The position numbers were made by a program, and so were the translations under genes. The notes beneath the pieces are model-generated. The model searched no databases and was not told where the DNA came from. It worked only from the letters and a program-made list of their open reading frames with translations. DNA of 64,000 nt, taken from Parahoeflea olei. GTDB lineage: Bacteria; Pseudomonadota; Alphaproteobacteria; Rhizobiales; Rhizobiaceae. Position 1 is the stretch's first letter. Every line of letters starts with the position of its first letter. Location: contig NZ_LQZT01000023.1 in assembly GCF_001703635.1 (NCBI RefSeq), forward strand, positions 366,640 through 430,639, in the 5' to 3' direction. Positions 25,203 to 34,797 of the stretch are shown here, piece by piece.

Positions 25203-25322
25203 TGCGGTGCCGCAATCTTGGGTAGGTGGCGTTTTTCGCTGACAAGCTTCAGGTCAAAAACACTCCGTGTTGCAGCGCCTTACGCAAATTTACAGAAAAC
25301 TAAAGTTTTCTTACGAACCCTA

Positions 25323-25351
25323 TTGCAATGCAGCATGATGTGTATCATATG
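25323..25351 (+). promoter_or_regulatory. Promoter of the intergenic small RNA
   Basis: TTGCAA (25323-25328), a 17-base spacer and CATATG (25346-25351) form a sigma70-like promoter. Transcription would start near 25357-25360, just before the first hairpin of the small RNA. Confidence 0.5.
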
Positions 25352-25356
25352 TAGGT

Positions 25357-25505
25357 CAACGCCGCGTCGGACACCTCCTCCTCCTCCCAAATGTCCGGCG
25401 AGGCAGTAGTCGGAACATTCCCAGCCGGGATCCTCCTCCCAAGCACCGGCCTGATGTTCCGACGATCATAAGACGCCTGCCGGGCTCGTCCCGGCAGGCG
25501 TTTTG
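25357..25505 (+). ncRNA. CCUCCUCCC-loop small regulatory RNA (alpha-r14 / cuckoo type)
   Basis: No open frame explains this stretch, but it folds into three hairpins in series. Hairpin 1 pairs CGTCGGACA (25365-25373) with TGTCCGGCG (25392-25400) and shows CCTCC repeats ending CTCCC in its loop. Hairpin 2 has a perfect 10-bp stem, GTCGGAACAT (25409-25418) with ATGTTCCGAC (25454-25463), an inner GCCGG/CCGGC stem, and TCCTCCTCCC exposed in the loop (25431-25440). Hairpin 3 is a terminator. Anti-Shine-Dalgarno CCUCCUCCC loops are the hallmark of the alphaproteobacterial alpha-r14 / CcsR 'cuckoo' RNAs, which repress translation of many mRNAs. The 5' end is inferred from the promoter. Confidence 0.75.
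25473..25504 (+). terminator. Intrinsic terminator of the small RNA
   Basis: A perfect 12-bp stem, ACGCCTGCCGGG with CCCGGCAGGCGT, loop CTCGT, followed by a run of T residues (25501-25504). Confidence 0.85.
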
Positions 25506-25561
25506 CATTTTGGACCCCAGTCCTGGGGGCGGGATCGGGCGGTTTTGCCGGCGCGCGCCAG

Positions 25562-26455
25562 TTATCGGGCGGCGGGCGAAAATTCCGCCCGGTGGGCCTG
25601 GGCGATTTCGGAGATGAAATCGGCCACGGTGCGCACCCGGGCGAGGTCGCGTGCCGATTCGTGGTAAACCATGAAATAGCTGCGTTCGATCCGGTGTTCG
25701 GGCAGGAGCCTGACCAGCGCGGGGTCGGGGGCGGCGATGTAGTCGTGCAGCACCGCGATGCCCGCGCCCGAACGCACCGCTTCGGTCTGCCCGGTGGCGC
25801 TCGAGATTTCGAACTGCGCCGTCCAGTTGCGCAGGATCTCGCGGGTGAAATGCAGCGAGGGCGAGAAGATCAGGTCTTCCACATAGCTGATCAGCCGGTG
25901 CGCCTTGAGATCGTCGGCCGAGGCCGGCGTGCCATGGGCTTCGAGATAGGCCCGGGACGCATAGAGCGAGAGCGAATAGTCCACCAGCTTGCGCGCCACC
26001 AGCCGGCCCTCCGCCGGTCGTTCGACGGTGATGGCGATGTCGGCCTCGCGCTGGGGCAGCGAGAAGCTGCGCGGCACCGGCACCAGTTGCAGCCGGAGAT
26101 CCGGATGGCGGGCGGTCAGCGCGCCGAGCCGCGGCGCGAGGAACGAGACGCCGAACCCGTCGGGCGCGCCGATCCTGACGGTGCCGGAAATGGCGCTGTC
26201 GGTGCGGCCGAGATTGGCCTGGGCGGAGAGCATTTCCGCCTCGATCCGCTCGGCATGGGCGAGAAAGGCCTCGCCTTCGCCGGTCAGTCCGCAGCCATTG
26301 GTGCGGCGCACCACCAGCTGCGCGCCGAGCGCGGTTTCGAGCGAGGTTATCCGGCGGGCGGCGGTGGCGTGGTTGATCCCGAGCCGCTTTGCGGCCGCGA
26401 GGATCTGTCCGGCGCGGGCGACGGCGAGAAAAACCCTGATGTCGTCCCAGTTCAC
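25562..26455 (-). CDS. LysR-family transcriptional regulator
   Basis: A 297-residue LysR regulator. The helix-turn-helix (GQILAAAKRLGINHATAARR, about 16-35) and the LGAQLVVRRTNGCGLT wing are clear, followed by an effector-binding domain. It starts with a GTG at 26455, five bases after the purU stop on the same strand, so it is probably co-transcribed with purU. No divergent target is adjacent. Confidence 0.9.
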   Translation of the reverse strand: MNWDDIRVFLAVARAGQILAAAKRLGINHATAARRITSLETALGAQLVVRRTNGCGLTGEGEAFLAHAERIEAEMLSAQANLGRTDSAISGTVRIGAPDGFGVSFLAPRLGALTARHPDLRLQLVPVPRSFSLPQREADIAITVERPAEGRLVARKLVDYSLSLYASRAYLEAHGTPASADDLKAHRLISYVEDLIFSPSLHFTREILRNWTAQFEISSATGQTEAVRSGAGIAVLHDYIAAPDPALVRLLPEHRIERSYFMVYHESARDLARVRTVADFISEIAQAHRAEFSPAAR

Positions 26456-26460
26456 CGGGT

Positions 26461-27315
26461 CTATCCGAACACCACCGTCTTGTGGCCGTTGAGCATGACG
26501 CGCGATTCGAGATGCATCTTGACCGCGCGCGCCAGCACCCGCGCCTCGATGTCGCGGCCGGCGGCGACGAAATCGTCCGCCGTCATGGCATGGGTCACGC
26601 GTTCGGTTTCCTGCTCGATGATCGGGCCTTCGTCGAGATCGGCGGTGACATAGTGGGCGGTGGCGCCGATCAGCTTGACGCCGCGCTCATGCGCCTGGTG
26701 ATAGGGCTTGGCGCCCTTGAAGCTCGGCAGGAACGAGTGGTGTATGTTGATCACCTTGCCGTAGAGGCGCCGCGACAGCGTGTCGGACAGCACCTGCATG
26801 TAGCGCGCGAGAATCACGAGATCCGCGCCGCTCTTGGTGGCAAGCTCGAGCAGCTTCTCTTCCTGCTCGCTCTTGGTGTCCTTGGTCACCGGCCAGTAGT
26901 GGAAGTCGATGCCTTCGTTCTCGGCGACGCGGCGGCTGTCCTCGTGGTTGGAGACGATCGCCACCACCTCGGCGTCGAGCCATCCGACCCGGATCTGGTA
27001 GATCAGGTGCAGAAGCGCGTGGTCGAACTTGGAGACCATGATGATGATCTTCGGCCGGTGGGCGAGATCGTTGATGTCGATGCGCATGTCGAAGCGCGCC
27101 ACGGGCGCCTTGAGCGCGCGCTTGACCGCCTCCGCATCCACCCCGTCCGGCGTCTCGATGGCGATGCGCATGAAGAAATGGTTGGTCTGGCGGTCCCAGA
27201 ACTGGCTCGATTCGGCAATGTTGGCGCCGATCGCGGCCAGTTCGGTGGTGATCGCCGCGACGATGCCGGGCTGATCGTCGCAGGCGATGGTGATGACAAA
27301 ATGCGGACGCGCCAT
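26461..27315 (-). CDS. purU: Formyltetrahydrofolate deformylase
   Basis: A 284-residue enzyme hydrolysing 10-formyl-THF to formate and THF. An N-terminal ACT domain (FVITIACDDQPGIVAAITTEL, residues 5-80) precedes the formyltransferase domain with NIHHSFLPSFKGAKPYHQA and the catalytic aspartate in TADLDEGPIIEQ. PurU balances one-carbon pools and is often found near demethylation pathways that load THF; the demethylases and betaine genes elsewhere in the window fit that role. The downstream neighbour is a LysR gene and the upstream neighbour the polyamine operon. Confidence 0.96.
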   Translation of the reverse strand: MARPHFVITIACDDQPGIVAAITTELAAIGANIAESSQFWDRQTNHFFMRIAIETPDGVDAEAVKRALKAPVARFDMRIDINDLAHRPKIIIMVSKFDHALLHLIYQIRVGWLDAEVVAIVSNHEDSRRVAENEGIDFHYWPVTKDTKSEQEEKLLELATKSGADLVILARYMQVLSDTLSRRLYGKVINIHHSFLPSFKGAKPYHQAHERGVKLIGATAHYVTADLDEGPIIEQETERVTHAMTADDFVAAGRDIEARVLARAVKMHLESRVMLNGHKTVVFG

Positions 27316-27421
27316 GACTGTCTCCGGTTGTTTCTGGCCCCTTATTGCGGCCGTTTCCCCGGCGGACTTGCGTCATTCTCCCGGGAGGGTCAAGCCCGTC
27401 CCGGGATCGGGTCTCAGCCCG

Positions 27422-28849
27422 TCAGCCGTGGGCGATCATTACATGCCGCACCGCGGTATAATCCTCAAGTGCGTAAAGCGACATGTCCTTGCCATAGCCC
27501 GACTGCTTGATGCCGCCATGCGGCATCTCGTTGACCAGCATGAAGTGGGTGTTGATCCAGGTGCAGCCATATTGCAGCCGCGCGGCGCAGCTCATCGCCT
27601 TGGAGATGTCCCTGGTCCAGACCGAGGAGGCGAGCCCGTATTCGGACTCATTGGCCCAGCGCACCGCTTCCTCCGCATCCGAGAAACGGGTGACGGAGAC
27701 CACCGGACCGAACACCTCGCGCTGGACGATCTCGTCGCTCTGCAGCGCGCCGGCAATCAGCGTCGGCTGGTAATAGAAGCCGCTGCCCGCACCGGGTTTG
27801 CCGCCGGTGGTGATTTCCATGTGCTTCATCTCGGAGGCGCGCTCGACGAAGCTTGCCACCCGGTCGCGCTGCCGCTTGGAAATCAGCGGGCCGATCTCGT
27901 TCTCGCTGTCGTCGGCCTGGTCGTAGCGGATGCTTGCGACCGCGCCGGTGAGTTCTGCCACCAGCTTGTCGTGGATTTTGGGCCCGGCATAGATGCGGCA
28001 GGCGGCGGTGCAGTCCTGCCCGGCATTGTAATAGCCAAAGGCGCGCAGGCCGCCGACCACGGCGTCGAGATCGGCGTCGTCGAACACGATTACCGGCGCC
28101 TTGCCGCCGAGTTCGAGATGGGTGCGCTTGACCGACTTGGCGGCCGCCTGCAGCACCTTCTTGCCGGTGGCGACATCGCCGGTGATCGAGATCATGTTGA
28201 TCTTCGGATGGTTGATCAGCGCATTGCCGACGCTCTCGCCGCGGCCGAGAATGACGTTGACCACGCCCTCGGGCAGGATCTCGGCCATGATCTTCGCGAG
28301 CTTGAGCGCGGTCAGCGGCGTCTGCTCGGAGGGCTTGAACACCACGGTGTTGCCGCCGCCGATCGCCGGCGTGAGCTTCCAGGCCATCATCATCAGCGGA
28401 TAGTTCCACGGCGCGATCGAGGCGATGATGCCGACCGGGTCGCGGCGGATCATCGAGGTGTGGCCTTCCATGTATTCGCCGGCCGCATTGCCGGGCATGC
28501 AGCGCACGGCGCCGGCAAAGAACCGGTAGCAGTCGACGATCGCCGGGATCTCGTCGTTTTTCACGGCATTGATCGGTTTGCCGCAATTGAGCGCTTCGAG
28601 CGCCGCAAACCCGTCGGCCTCCGCTTCGATCCGGTCGGCGATCTTCAGGAGATACGCCGAGCGCTGCGCCGGAGTGGTGCGCGACCAGCTGGCGAACGCC
28701 TTCTCGGCGGCATCGACGGCCGCATCGATCTGCGCCGAGGAGGCCTCGGGGAGGCTCAGGACGGTCTCGCCGGTGCGGGGATTGAAGATCTTCTCCTCCG
28801 CTTCCGTCCCGGCCTCGAAACGGTTGCCGATCAGCATTTGGGTATCCAT
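27422..28849 (-). CDS. Gamma-aminobutyraldehyde dehydrogenase (PatD/YdcW-like)
   Basis: A 475-residue NAD-dependent aldehyde dehydrogenase. Catalytic Glu lies in HLELGGKAP (about 245) and catalytic Cys in [10 protein letters not shown] (about 280); [17 protein letters not shown] is the usual N-terminal cofactor region. As the last gene of an operon with a putrescine-type ABC importer it matches the E. coli ydcSTUVW arrangement, where the enzyme oxidises 4-aminobutyraldehyde from putrescine to GABA. Betaine aldehyde dehydrogenases are close relatives and an alternative. Confidence 0.85.
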   Translation of the reverse strand: MDTQMLIGNRFEAGTEAEEKIFNPRTGETVLSLPEASSAQIDAAVDAAEKAFASWSRTTPAQRSAYLLKIADRIEAEADGFAALEALNCGKPINAVKNDEIPAIVDCYRFFAGAVRCMPGNAAGEYMEGHTSMIRRDPVGIIASIAPWNYPLMMMAWKLTPAIGGGNTVVFKPSEQTPLTALKLAKIMAEILPEGVVNVILGRGESVGNALINHPKINMISITGDVATGKKVLQAAAKSVKRTHLELGGKAPVIVFDDADLDAVVGGLRAFGYYNAGQDCTAACRIYAGPKIHDKLVAELTGAVASIRYDQADDSENEIGPLISKRQRDRVASFVERASEMKHMEITTGGKPGAGSGFYYQPTLIAGALQSDEIVQREVFGPVVSVTRFSDAEEAVRWANESEYGLASSVWTRDISKAMSCAARLQYGCTWINTHFMLVNEMPHGGIKQSGYGKDMSLYALEDYTAVRHVMIAHG

Positions 28850-28867
28850 GGCGTGTCTCCCGTAAGG

Positions 28868-29683
28868 TTATTTGCCCTGTCCGGAGATCTGGTCTCCGTC
28901 CCGGGTCAGGTAATAGGCGGCAAGAATGGGCAGGAAGGTGACGAGCACCACCACCATCGCCACCACATTGGTGACGGGGCGCTGGCGCGGCCGGACCAGT
29001 TCCTCGAGCATCCAGATCGGCAGCGTGGCCTGCTGCCCGGCGGTAAACGTGGTGACGATCACCTCGTCGAAGGACAGCGCAAAGGCGAGCATGCCGCCCG
29101 CGAGCAGCGCGGTGCCGATATTGGGCAGGATCACGTGGCGGAAGGTCTGGAAACCGTCCGCGCCGAGATCCATCGAGGCCTCGATCAGCGAACCGGACAT
29201 GCGCCGGAACCGGGCGACCGCATTGTTGTAGACCACGACCACGCAGAAGGTGGCGTGGCCGAGCACGATGGTCCAGAACGAAAACGGGATTTCGGCGAGA
29301 TTGAAGGCCGAGCGCAGCGAGATGCCGGTAATGATGCCGGGCAGCGCGATCGGCAGGATCACCAGGAGCGAGATCGCCTCGCGGCCGAAGAAGCGGGTCT
29401 GCGAAATTGCCGCCGCGCAGAGCGTGCCGAGCGTGAGCGCCACCACCGTCGAGATCGAGGCGACCCGCACCGACAGCCCGAGCGCCTCCCAGACATCGGG
29501 CCGGTTCCAGGTCACCGCGAACCATTTGAGCGTGAGGCCCGGCGGCGGGAACTGGTAGCTCTTCTCCTCGGTGGTGAAGGCGTAGAGGAAGATCAACAGG
29601 ATCGGCAGGTGCAGGAAGGCAAGGCCGATGCCGGCCGCGATCTTGAGGCGCAGCGGCGCCCGGGTGTGTCGGTCAGAGCGCAT
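28868..29683 (-). CDS. Polyamine-type ABC transporter permease (PotI/YdcV-like)
   Basis: A 271-residue inner-membrane permease with about six transmembrane segments and the EAA loop [21 protein letters not shown]. It pairs with the permease encoded immediately upstream. The start at 29683 overlaps the upstream coding end by 11 bases and follows a G-rich site; a start at 29707 would give a longer overlap. The aldehyde dehydrogenase gene follows after 18 bases. Confidence 0.9.
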   Translation of the reverse strand: MRSDRHTRAPLRLKIAAGIGLAFLHLPILLIFLYAFTTEEKSYQFPPPGLTLKWFAVTWNRPDVWEALGLSVRVASISTVVALTLGTLCAAAISQTRFFGREAISLLVILPIALPGIITGISLRSAFNLAEIPFSFWTIVLGHATFCVVVVYNNAVARFRRMSGSLIEASMDLGADGFQTFRHVILPNIGTALLAGGMLAFALSFDEVIVTTFTAGQQATLPIWMLEELVRPRQRPVTNVVAMVVVLVTFLPILAAYYLTRDGDQISGQGK

Positions 29684-30629
29684 CGAAGGCCCCCGCGCGT
29701 TTGGCAAGCCACAGATAGATGCCCATGATCACCACCGGCACCACGGTGAAGGCGGCCGCGAGCGGAATGTTGCCCGCCGTGCCCTGATGCGCATAGACGG
29801 CCATGCCGATATAGAGATGCGAGGTGCCGACGATCTGCGGGATGATGTAGTCGCCGAGCGTGAGCGAAAAGGTGAAGATCGAGCCGGCGATGATGCCTGG
29901 CAGCGCCAGCGGCAACAGCACGTTCAGGAAGGTCTGGCGCGGGGCGGCGCCGAGATCGGCGGAGGCTTCGAGCAGGTTGGACGGCACCCGTTCCAGCGCT
30001 GCCTGCACCGGCAGGATCATGAATGGCAGCCATACATAGACGAAAACCAGGAAGGTGCCGGTCGGGCTCACCGACAGCGAATTGCCGCCCACCACCGGCA
30101 GCGCCAGCCAGCTGTCGATCAGCACCGTCAGGTGCAGTTTATCGAAGATCCAGGTCAAAATGCCTTCCTTGGCGAGGATCAGCTTCCAGGCATAGACCTT
30201 GACCAGATAGCTCGACCACAAGGGCAGCATCACGCCGAGATAGAACACTGCCTTCCAGCGGCCCTTGGCGTAGCGCGCGGCAAAATAGGCGATCGGAAAG
30301 GCGAGGATGGCGGAGGCGATGGTGACGAGGGCCGCCATGGTGAGGGTGCGCACGATGATGTCGAGATTGGCGGGGCGCAAGAGTTCGCCATAGGTCTTGA
30401 GCGTGAACTCGCGCACCACCAGGCCCGAGAATTCGTCAATCGAGAAGAAGCTCTGCACCAGCAGCGCAAACAGGCTGCCGAGATAGATGATGCCGAGCCA
30501 CAGGAGCGGCGGCGTCAAGAGCACGAACAGCAACAGTGTCGGCTTGCGCCAGAACGCATCCGACAGCGCGCCACCTATCCCGCCGCGGCCGGGCAGGATG
30601 GCGGTGGCCTTGAGTGCGCTCGCGCTCAT
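29673..30629 (-). CDS. Polyamine-type ABC transporter permease (PotH/YdcU-like)
   Basis: A 318-residue inner-membrane permease. A cytoplasmic leader precedes the first transmembrane helix ([19 protein letters not shown]), five more helices follow, and the EAA loop reads [21 protein letters not shown]. Its start overlaps the ATPase stop (ATGA). It forms the channel with the second permease for a putrescine- or spermidine-like solute. Confidence 0.9.
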   Translation of the reverse strand: MSASALKATAILPGRGGIGGALSDAFWRKPTLLLFVLLTPPLLWLGIIYLGSLFALLVQSFFSIDEFSGLVVREFTLKTYGELLRPANLDIIVRTLTMAALVTIASAILAFPIAYFAARYAKGRWKAVFYLGVMLPLWSSYLVKVYAWKLILAKEGILTWIFDKLHLTVLIDSWLALPVVGGNSLSVSPTGTFLVFVYVWLPFMILPVQAALERVPSNLLEASADLGAAPRQTFLNVLLPLALPGIIAGSIFTFSLTLGDYIIPQIVGTSHLYIGMAVYAHQGTAGNIPLAAAFTVVPVVIMGIYLWLAKRAGAFDAL

Positions 30630-31612
30630 GCCTCGGGACCCATCAGGTGCAGCGCGGCCTTGTCCCAGGCGATCCGCACCTTTGCGCCGGGTGCCGGCAC
30701 GGGTGCGCCTGCGGGGTGCAGCACGGTGAGCTTCTCGCCCGCGAGGTCGAGGGTCACGCGGGTAGCGCTGCCCAGGAAACTCGTGGCCGTGACCACGGCT
30801 TCGGCGCCTTCGGTACTGAGGCGGATGTCCTCGGGGCGCAGGCTCGCCCATTCCGCCGGACCGCCCAGACGCTGGGTCAGGGCAGGGGAAAGCACGTTGG
30901 AGGAACCGACGAAATCGGCCACGAAACGGGTCTTTGGGCGGCGGTAGATCTCTTCGGGCGTGCCGGTCTGCATGATCCGGCCGTGATTGAACACGGCGAT
31001 CCGGTCGGCCATCGACAGTGCCTCGCCCTGGTCGTGGGTGACGAAGACGAAGGTGATGCCGAGCGACTTCTGCAACAGCCGCAACTCGTCCTGCATCTGC
31101 TCGCGCAGCTTGAGATCGAGTGCGCCGAGCGGCTCGTCGAGCAGCAGCACCTTGGGCTTGTTGACGAGTGCCCGGGCGAGCGCGACCCGCTGCCGTTGGC
31201 CGCCCGACAACTCGCCCGGCTTGCGCGCGCCGTAACCGGGAAGCTTGACCATCTCGAGCGCCGCTTCCGCCTCGCGCAGGCGCTCGGTGCCGCCCACGCC
31301 GCGGATCATCAGCCCGTAGGCGACATTGTCGGCGACGTTCAGGTGCGGAAACAGCGCATAGTCCTGGAACACCGTGTTGACGTTGCGCCGGTAGGGCGGA
31401 ACGCCCTCCGCGGTTTCGCCGAAAATCTCGATATGGCCGGAGGTCGGCTGTTCGAAGCCGGCGATCAGCCTGAGGCAGGTGGTCTTGCCCGACCCCGACG
31501 GCCCGAGCATGGCGAAGAACTCGCCGGGCTCGACCTCAAGATCGACCGCGTCGACGGCGCGGACGCTGCCGAAATGGCGGGACACCTTCTGGAATGAAAC
31601 GGCATGGGGCAT
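30626..31612 (-). CDS. Polyamine-type ABC transporter ATP-binding protein (PotA/YdcT-like)
   Basis: A 328-residue ATPase: Walker A GPSGSGKT, Q-loop VFQDYALFPH, signature LSGGQRQR, Walker B VLLLDEP, switch histidine FVTHD, and a C-terminal TOBE domain (SLRPEDIRL onward, from about 255). It powers import of the substrate captured by the binding protein encoded upstream. It is separated from that gene by 138 bases containing a hairpin and is coupled to the downstream permease. Confidence 0.93.
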   Translation of the reverse strand: MPHAVSFQKVSRHFGSVRAVDAVDLEVEPGEFFAMLGPSGSGKTTCLRLIAGFEQPTSGHIEIFGETAEGVPPYRRNVNTVFQDYALFPHLNVADNVAYGLMIRGVGGTERLREAEAALEMVKLPGYGARKPGELSGGQRQRVALARALVNKPKVLLLDEPLGALDLKLREQMQDELRLLQKSLGITFVFVTHDQGEALSMADRIAVFNHGRIMQTGTPEEIYRRPKTRFVADFVGSSNVLSPALTQRLGGPAEWASLRPEDIRLSTEGAEAVVTATSFLGSATRVTLDLAGEKLTVLHPAGAPVPAPGAKVRIAWDKAALHLMGPEA

Positions 31613-31694
31613 CGCGGATCCGGATCAGTCGCCGCGCTCCGAGCCGGACAGGCGGCCAAAGCCGGGCGGGCGGTTGCAAGAAGGAGAGGTGTCC

Positions 31695-31733
31695 GGCGCC
31701 GGGTTCCACCCCGGGGGCAGGAGAACCGGCGCC
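31695..31733 (-). promoter_or_regulatory. Intercistronic hairpin after the polyamine-binding protein gene
   Basis: GGCGCCGG (31695-31702) pairs with CCGGCGCC (31726-31733), extended by TTC/GAA across one bulged G. It begins 17 bases after the binding-protein stop and precedes the ATPase gene, the usual place for an mRNA-stabilising or attenuating structure. Confidence 0.5.
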
Positions 31734-31750
31734 GTCATGGCGTGAGCGGA

Positions 31751-32914
31751 TCAGCGTCCGCCGATCACGCCGATATAGTCGGAGACCCAGCGATAGTAGG
31801 GCACGCATTCGCCCTGGCTTTCGCATTTGCTCACCGGCGTGGTCCAGAACCGGATCCTGTCGAAATCATCGAGACCGTTTGCGGTGCAGCCTTCGGCGGT
31901 CTGCATGCCGCGACCATCGGTGCAGGCGGCGGGAACCGAGGGGTTGGCGCCGAACCAGACCGAGAGGTCGGACTGCAGGTTGGAAGCCAGCGAATGCTCC
32001 ATCCACAGATAGGCGCAGTTCGGGTTGGCGGCGTCGACATGCATCATCGTGGTGTCGGCCCAGCCGGTCGCACCTTCCTGCGGAATGGTCGAGGCCACGG
32101 GTGCCTTGTCGGCCTTCAAGAGATTGACCTGGAACGGCCAGGAGCCGGACGCGACCACGCCCTCGTTCTTGAAGTCGTCGATCTGGATGAAGGCGTCGTG
32201 CCAGTAGCGGCCGACCAGCGTGCGCTGCACGCGCAAAAGGTCGAGCGCGGCCTTGTACTGGTCCTCGTTGAGCTCGTAGGGGCTCTTGATGCCGAGTTCG
32301 GGCTTGTGGAACATCAGGTACTGCGCGGCGTCGGCGATGTGGATCGGGCCGTCATAGGCCTGTACCCGGCCCTTGTTGGTCTTGCCGTCGGGCAGGTCCA
32401 TTTCCTCGAACACCACGTTCCAGGAGGTGGGCGCTTCCTTGAAGGTTTCGGTGTTGTACATCAGCACGTTCGGCCCCCACATATAGGGCGTGCCGTAATG
32501 CACGCCGTCGACGGTGTGCCAGGGCGCGTCCTTGAGCCGGTCGTCGACGGTCGACCAGGAGGGAATGAGATCGACATTGATCGGCTGCACGCGCTTGCCG
32601 GCGATCAGCCTGAGCGAGGCGTCGCCCGAGGCGGTGACCAGGTCGAACCCGCCCTCGTTCATCAGCGCCACCATTTCGTCGGACGTGTTGGCGGTCTTGA
32701 CATTGACCTTGCAGCCCGTGGCTTCCTCGAACTTGGTGACCCAGTCGAAGGCCTTGTCGGTTTCGCCGCGTTCGATATAGCCGGCCCAGGCGACGATGTT
32801 GACCTGGCCCTCGCCGGGGCCGACCTCCGTCATCATCTCGGCCGAGGCAAGTCCCGGCGCCGTTACCGACAGCGCCAGCGCCATCGCGGTGCATGCGTTC
32901 AGTATCTTTTTCAT
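31751..32914 (-). CDS. Polyamine-type ABC transporter substrate-binding protein (YdcS/PotD-like)
   Basis: A 387-residue periplasmic binding protein with a signal peptide (ILNACTAMALALSVTAPGLASA, cleavage near residue 25). The mature start VNIVAWAGYIERGE is typical of PotD/YdcS-like proteins, and the C-terminal part has four or more cysteines, possibly disulfide-bonded. It is the first gene of the ydcSTUVW-like operon and has a strong GGGGAG site. An LTTR box about 106 bases upstream and a LysR gene beyond it suggest LysR control. The substrate is probably putrescine or a related amine. Confidence 0.9.
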   Translation of the reverse strand: MKKILNACTAMALALSVTAPGLASAEMMTEVGPGEGQVNIVAWAGYIERGETDKAFDWVTKFEEATGCKVNVKTANTSDEMVALMNEGGFDLVTASGDASLRLIAGKRVQPINVDLIPSWSTVDDRLKDAPWHTVDGVHYGTPYMWGPNVLMYNTETFKEAPTSWNVVFEEMDLPDGKTNKGRVQAYDGPIHIADAAQYLMFHKPELGIKSPYELNEDQYKAALDLLRVQRTLVGRYWHDAFIQIDDFKNEGVVASGSWPFQVNLLKADKAPVASTIPQEGATGWADTTMMHVDAANPNCAYLWMEHSLASNLQSDLSVWFGANPSVPAACTDGRGMQTAEGCTANGLDDFDRIRFWTTPVSKCESQGECVPYYRWVSDYIGVIGGR

Positions 32915-33019
32915 TTGATTGAGCTCCCCTGAATGCCGCCGCCAAGATGACGGCCGGCGTCGGAAGCCAAGAGTGATACGCTGCCCCTGCCTACACAAAT
33001 ACTTTTGTCAGAAAGGCAT

Positions 33020-33036
33020 TATCGGAAAAACCGATA
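33020..33036. promoter_or_regulatory. LTTR box (ATC-N9-GAT) upstream of the polyamine operon
   Basis: TATCGG-AAAAA-CCGATA is a perfect 6-5-6 inverted repeat whose core reads ATC-N9-GAT, the classic LysR-type motif. It lies 106 bases upstream of the binding-protein start and about 140 bases downstream of the LysR stop, so the LysR protein encoded upstream is the likely ligand. Confidence 0.5.
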
Positions 33037-33177
33037 GCAGAAGGCGGCGATCTCCCGTCCCCTGGCAGGCGTCCACCCGTGCCCGCGGCCACGTCCGGTC
33101 GTCGCCATCGCTTGTTGCTGGCGCGCAGATCCGCCATATGCGCGCGCAAAAGCGGCGCCATAGGTCTTCGATGCCTC

Positions 33178-34086
33178 TCAGCGCTGGCGCACGGCCCGCT
33201 GCGCCTGCGACAACCCGATGAAATCGCGGGCGGTCTGGGTCAGTTCGCTGCCGCGGCGCCAGGCCACGCCGACCTGCACCATCGGCAGGCTTCCCGAGAC
33301 ATCGCGGCTTTCGATCCGGTCGCCTTCGAGCGACCAGGGCCGGTAGACCAGGTCCGGCAGCAGCGCCACGCCCGCGCCGGTGGCGACCAGACTGCGCACG
33401 GCCTCGACCGAGCGGGTGCGGAAGGCGATCTTCGGACGCGAGCCGATCGCGCTCAGGAGCTTGGCGGTGCTTTCCTCGATCTCGTCGATGGTGAGCATGA
33501 TCACCGGTTCCTCGGCCACGTCCGCCACGGTGATGCTTTCGGCAGGCACCAGCCGGTGGCCGAGCGGCAGCCACAGCCGGTAGGGCGAGACCTCGAGGAT
33601 CTCGGTCTGCAGCGCCATGCGGTTGCGCAGGTTGGAGATCACGATCACCGCCACATCGAGCTCGCCGCCGATCAGCAGGTGTTCGAGATAGTCGCCATTG
33701 TCCTCGATCGCCGAGACGGTGACGCCGGGAAAGGCGCGGCGATAGCGCGCGAGCAGGTCCGAGAGAACATAGCCTGCCACGAGCGAGGTCACGCCCAGAT
33801 TGAGTGTGCCGGTCATGGTCTCCTTGTCGCCGGAAAAGCTGCGCCGCGCATCGGAGACGTCGGTCAGGATCTTGGTCGCATGGCGCAGGAACTGGTGGCC
33901 CTTGTGGGTGATGGTGAGCCCGCGCGAATGCCGCTCGAACAGTTCTACCCCAAGATCGCCTTCAAGCTCGCGGATCGCCTCGGTCACCGCCGATTGCGAA
34001 ATCGAGAGGTTTTGCGCCGCGCCGGAAACGGTGCCCTGGGCGGCCACGGCGACGAAATACTGCAATTGGCGAAGGGTGAAGGCCAT
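33178..34086 (-). CDS. LysR-family transcriptional regulator of the polyamine-type operon
   Basis: A 302-residue LysR regulator starting MAFTLRQLQYFVAVA, with helix-turn-helix GTVSGAAQNLSISQSAVTEAI (about 18-38) and LGVELFERHSRGLTIT. It lies upstream of, and on the same strand as, the ydcS-like gene with 263 bases between. The LTTR box in that gap makes it the best candidate regulator of the importer and aldehyde dehydrogenase. The first of two in-frame Met codons (34104) is less likely because the family begins at MAFTLRQLQ. Confidence 0.9.
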   Translation of the reverse strand: MAFTLRQLQYFVAVAAQGTVSGAAQNLSISQSAVTEAIRELEGDLGVELFERHSRGLTITHKGHQFLRHATKILTDVSDARRSFSGDKETMTGTLNLGVTSLVAGYVLSDLLARYRRAFPGVTVSAIEDNGDYLEHLLIGGELDVAVIVISNLRNRMALQTEILEVSPYRLWLPLGHRLVPAESITVADVAEEPVIMLTIDEIEESTAKLLSAIGSRPKIAFRTRSVEAVRSLVATGAGVALLPDLVYRPWSLEGDRIESRDVSGSLPMVQVGVAWRRGSELTQTARDFIGLSQAQRAVRQR

Positions 34087-34277
34087 GCCGCAGACAAGCA
34101 GCATTCTCTGCGGCTGACAACGGGGTCTGTCACCGCGGCATGCGGGGGAGCGGACGTGAGCCGTGGCAGGAGAGGGCGGAAAGGGAAGTGCGAGGGCGCG
34201 AGAAAAGCGCGCGTCGCGTCACGGACAAAAGGCGAAGGCGGGATCTGGAGGCGCATCCCGCCTTCGCTGAAGGGCGG

Positions 34278-34613
34278 TCAGAGGCTCGCCGTCTGGGTCT
34301 GCTTCAGGGGCTCGGCCTGCTTCAGGCATTCCGGCGGGTAATAGGGCCAGTTTGCCGTGGCGCAGGAACTCGCACGCATCCTGTCGGGCGAGACGACGCG
34401 GATCTGGGGGCCATGCTGCCGGTCAGGGCGGCGAGCGGCAACCGGCTCGGCGTCGAGCCGCGCGGTCTTGCCGACCGTTATGGCGGTGAGAGACGCGGTG
34501 GAGTTGGAGCCGTCCAGGGCTGCCAGACGGGGCAAGCCATCCGTGTCGGCGGCTATGGCGGCCGCGCCCAGGGCAAGGACGGTTGCAGCGGAGATGAGAG
34601 CGATCTTTTTCAT
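34278..34613 (-). CDS. Small exported protein with cysteine-containing C-terminus
   Basis: A 111-residue protein with a signal peptide (MKKIALISAATVLALGAAAIA). The mature part is short, and near the end reads SSCATANWPYYPPECL, with two cysteines likely to form a disulfide. Short secreted proteins with a similar C-x-x-x-NWPYYP-x-x-C tail recur in rhizobial genomes to my knowledge, without an assigned function. It stands alone between a LysR gene and an MFS gene. Confidence 0.7.
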   Translation of the reverse strand: MKKIALISAATVLALGAAAIAADTDGLPRLAALDGSNSTASLTAITVGKTARLDAEPVAARRPDRQHGPQIRVVSPDRMRASSCATANWPYYPPECLKQAEPLKQTQTASL

Positions 34614-34797
34614 GCCACATTAACGCCGCGGCAGCGCCTTGGTTCCCGACGCAGCTTTCGCACCGGACGAAAAGCCGCTGCGGATCGCCGGATTGCACGA
34701 AAATTCGCGTTCGATGCGGGGCAGGGCGGGTGGCCGTCTTGCCGCCGCCCGGGGGAGGGTTTAGGTCTCGGCGAAACCGACCGGAGTCCGGATCCGC

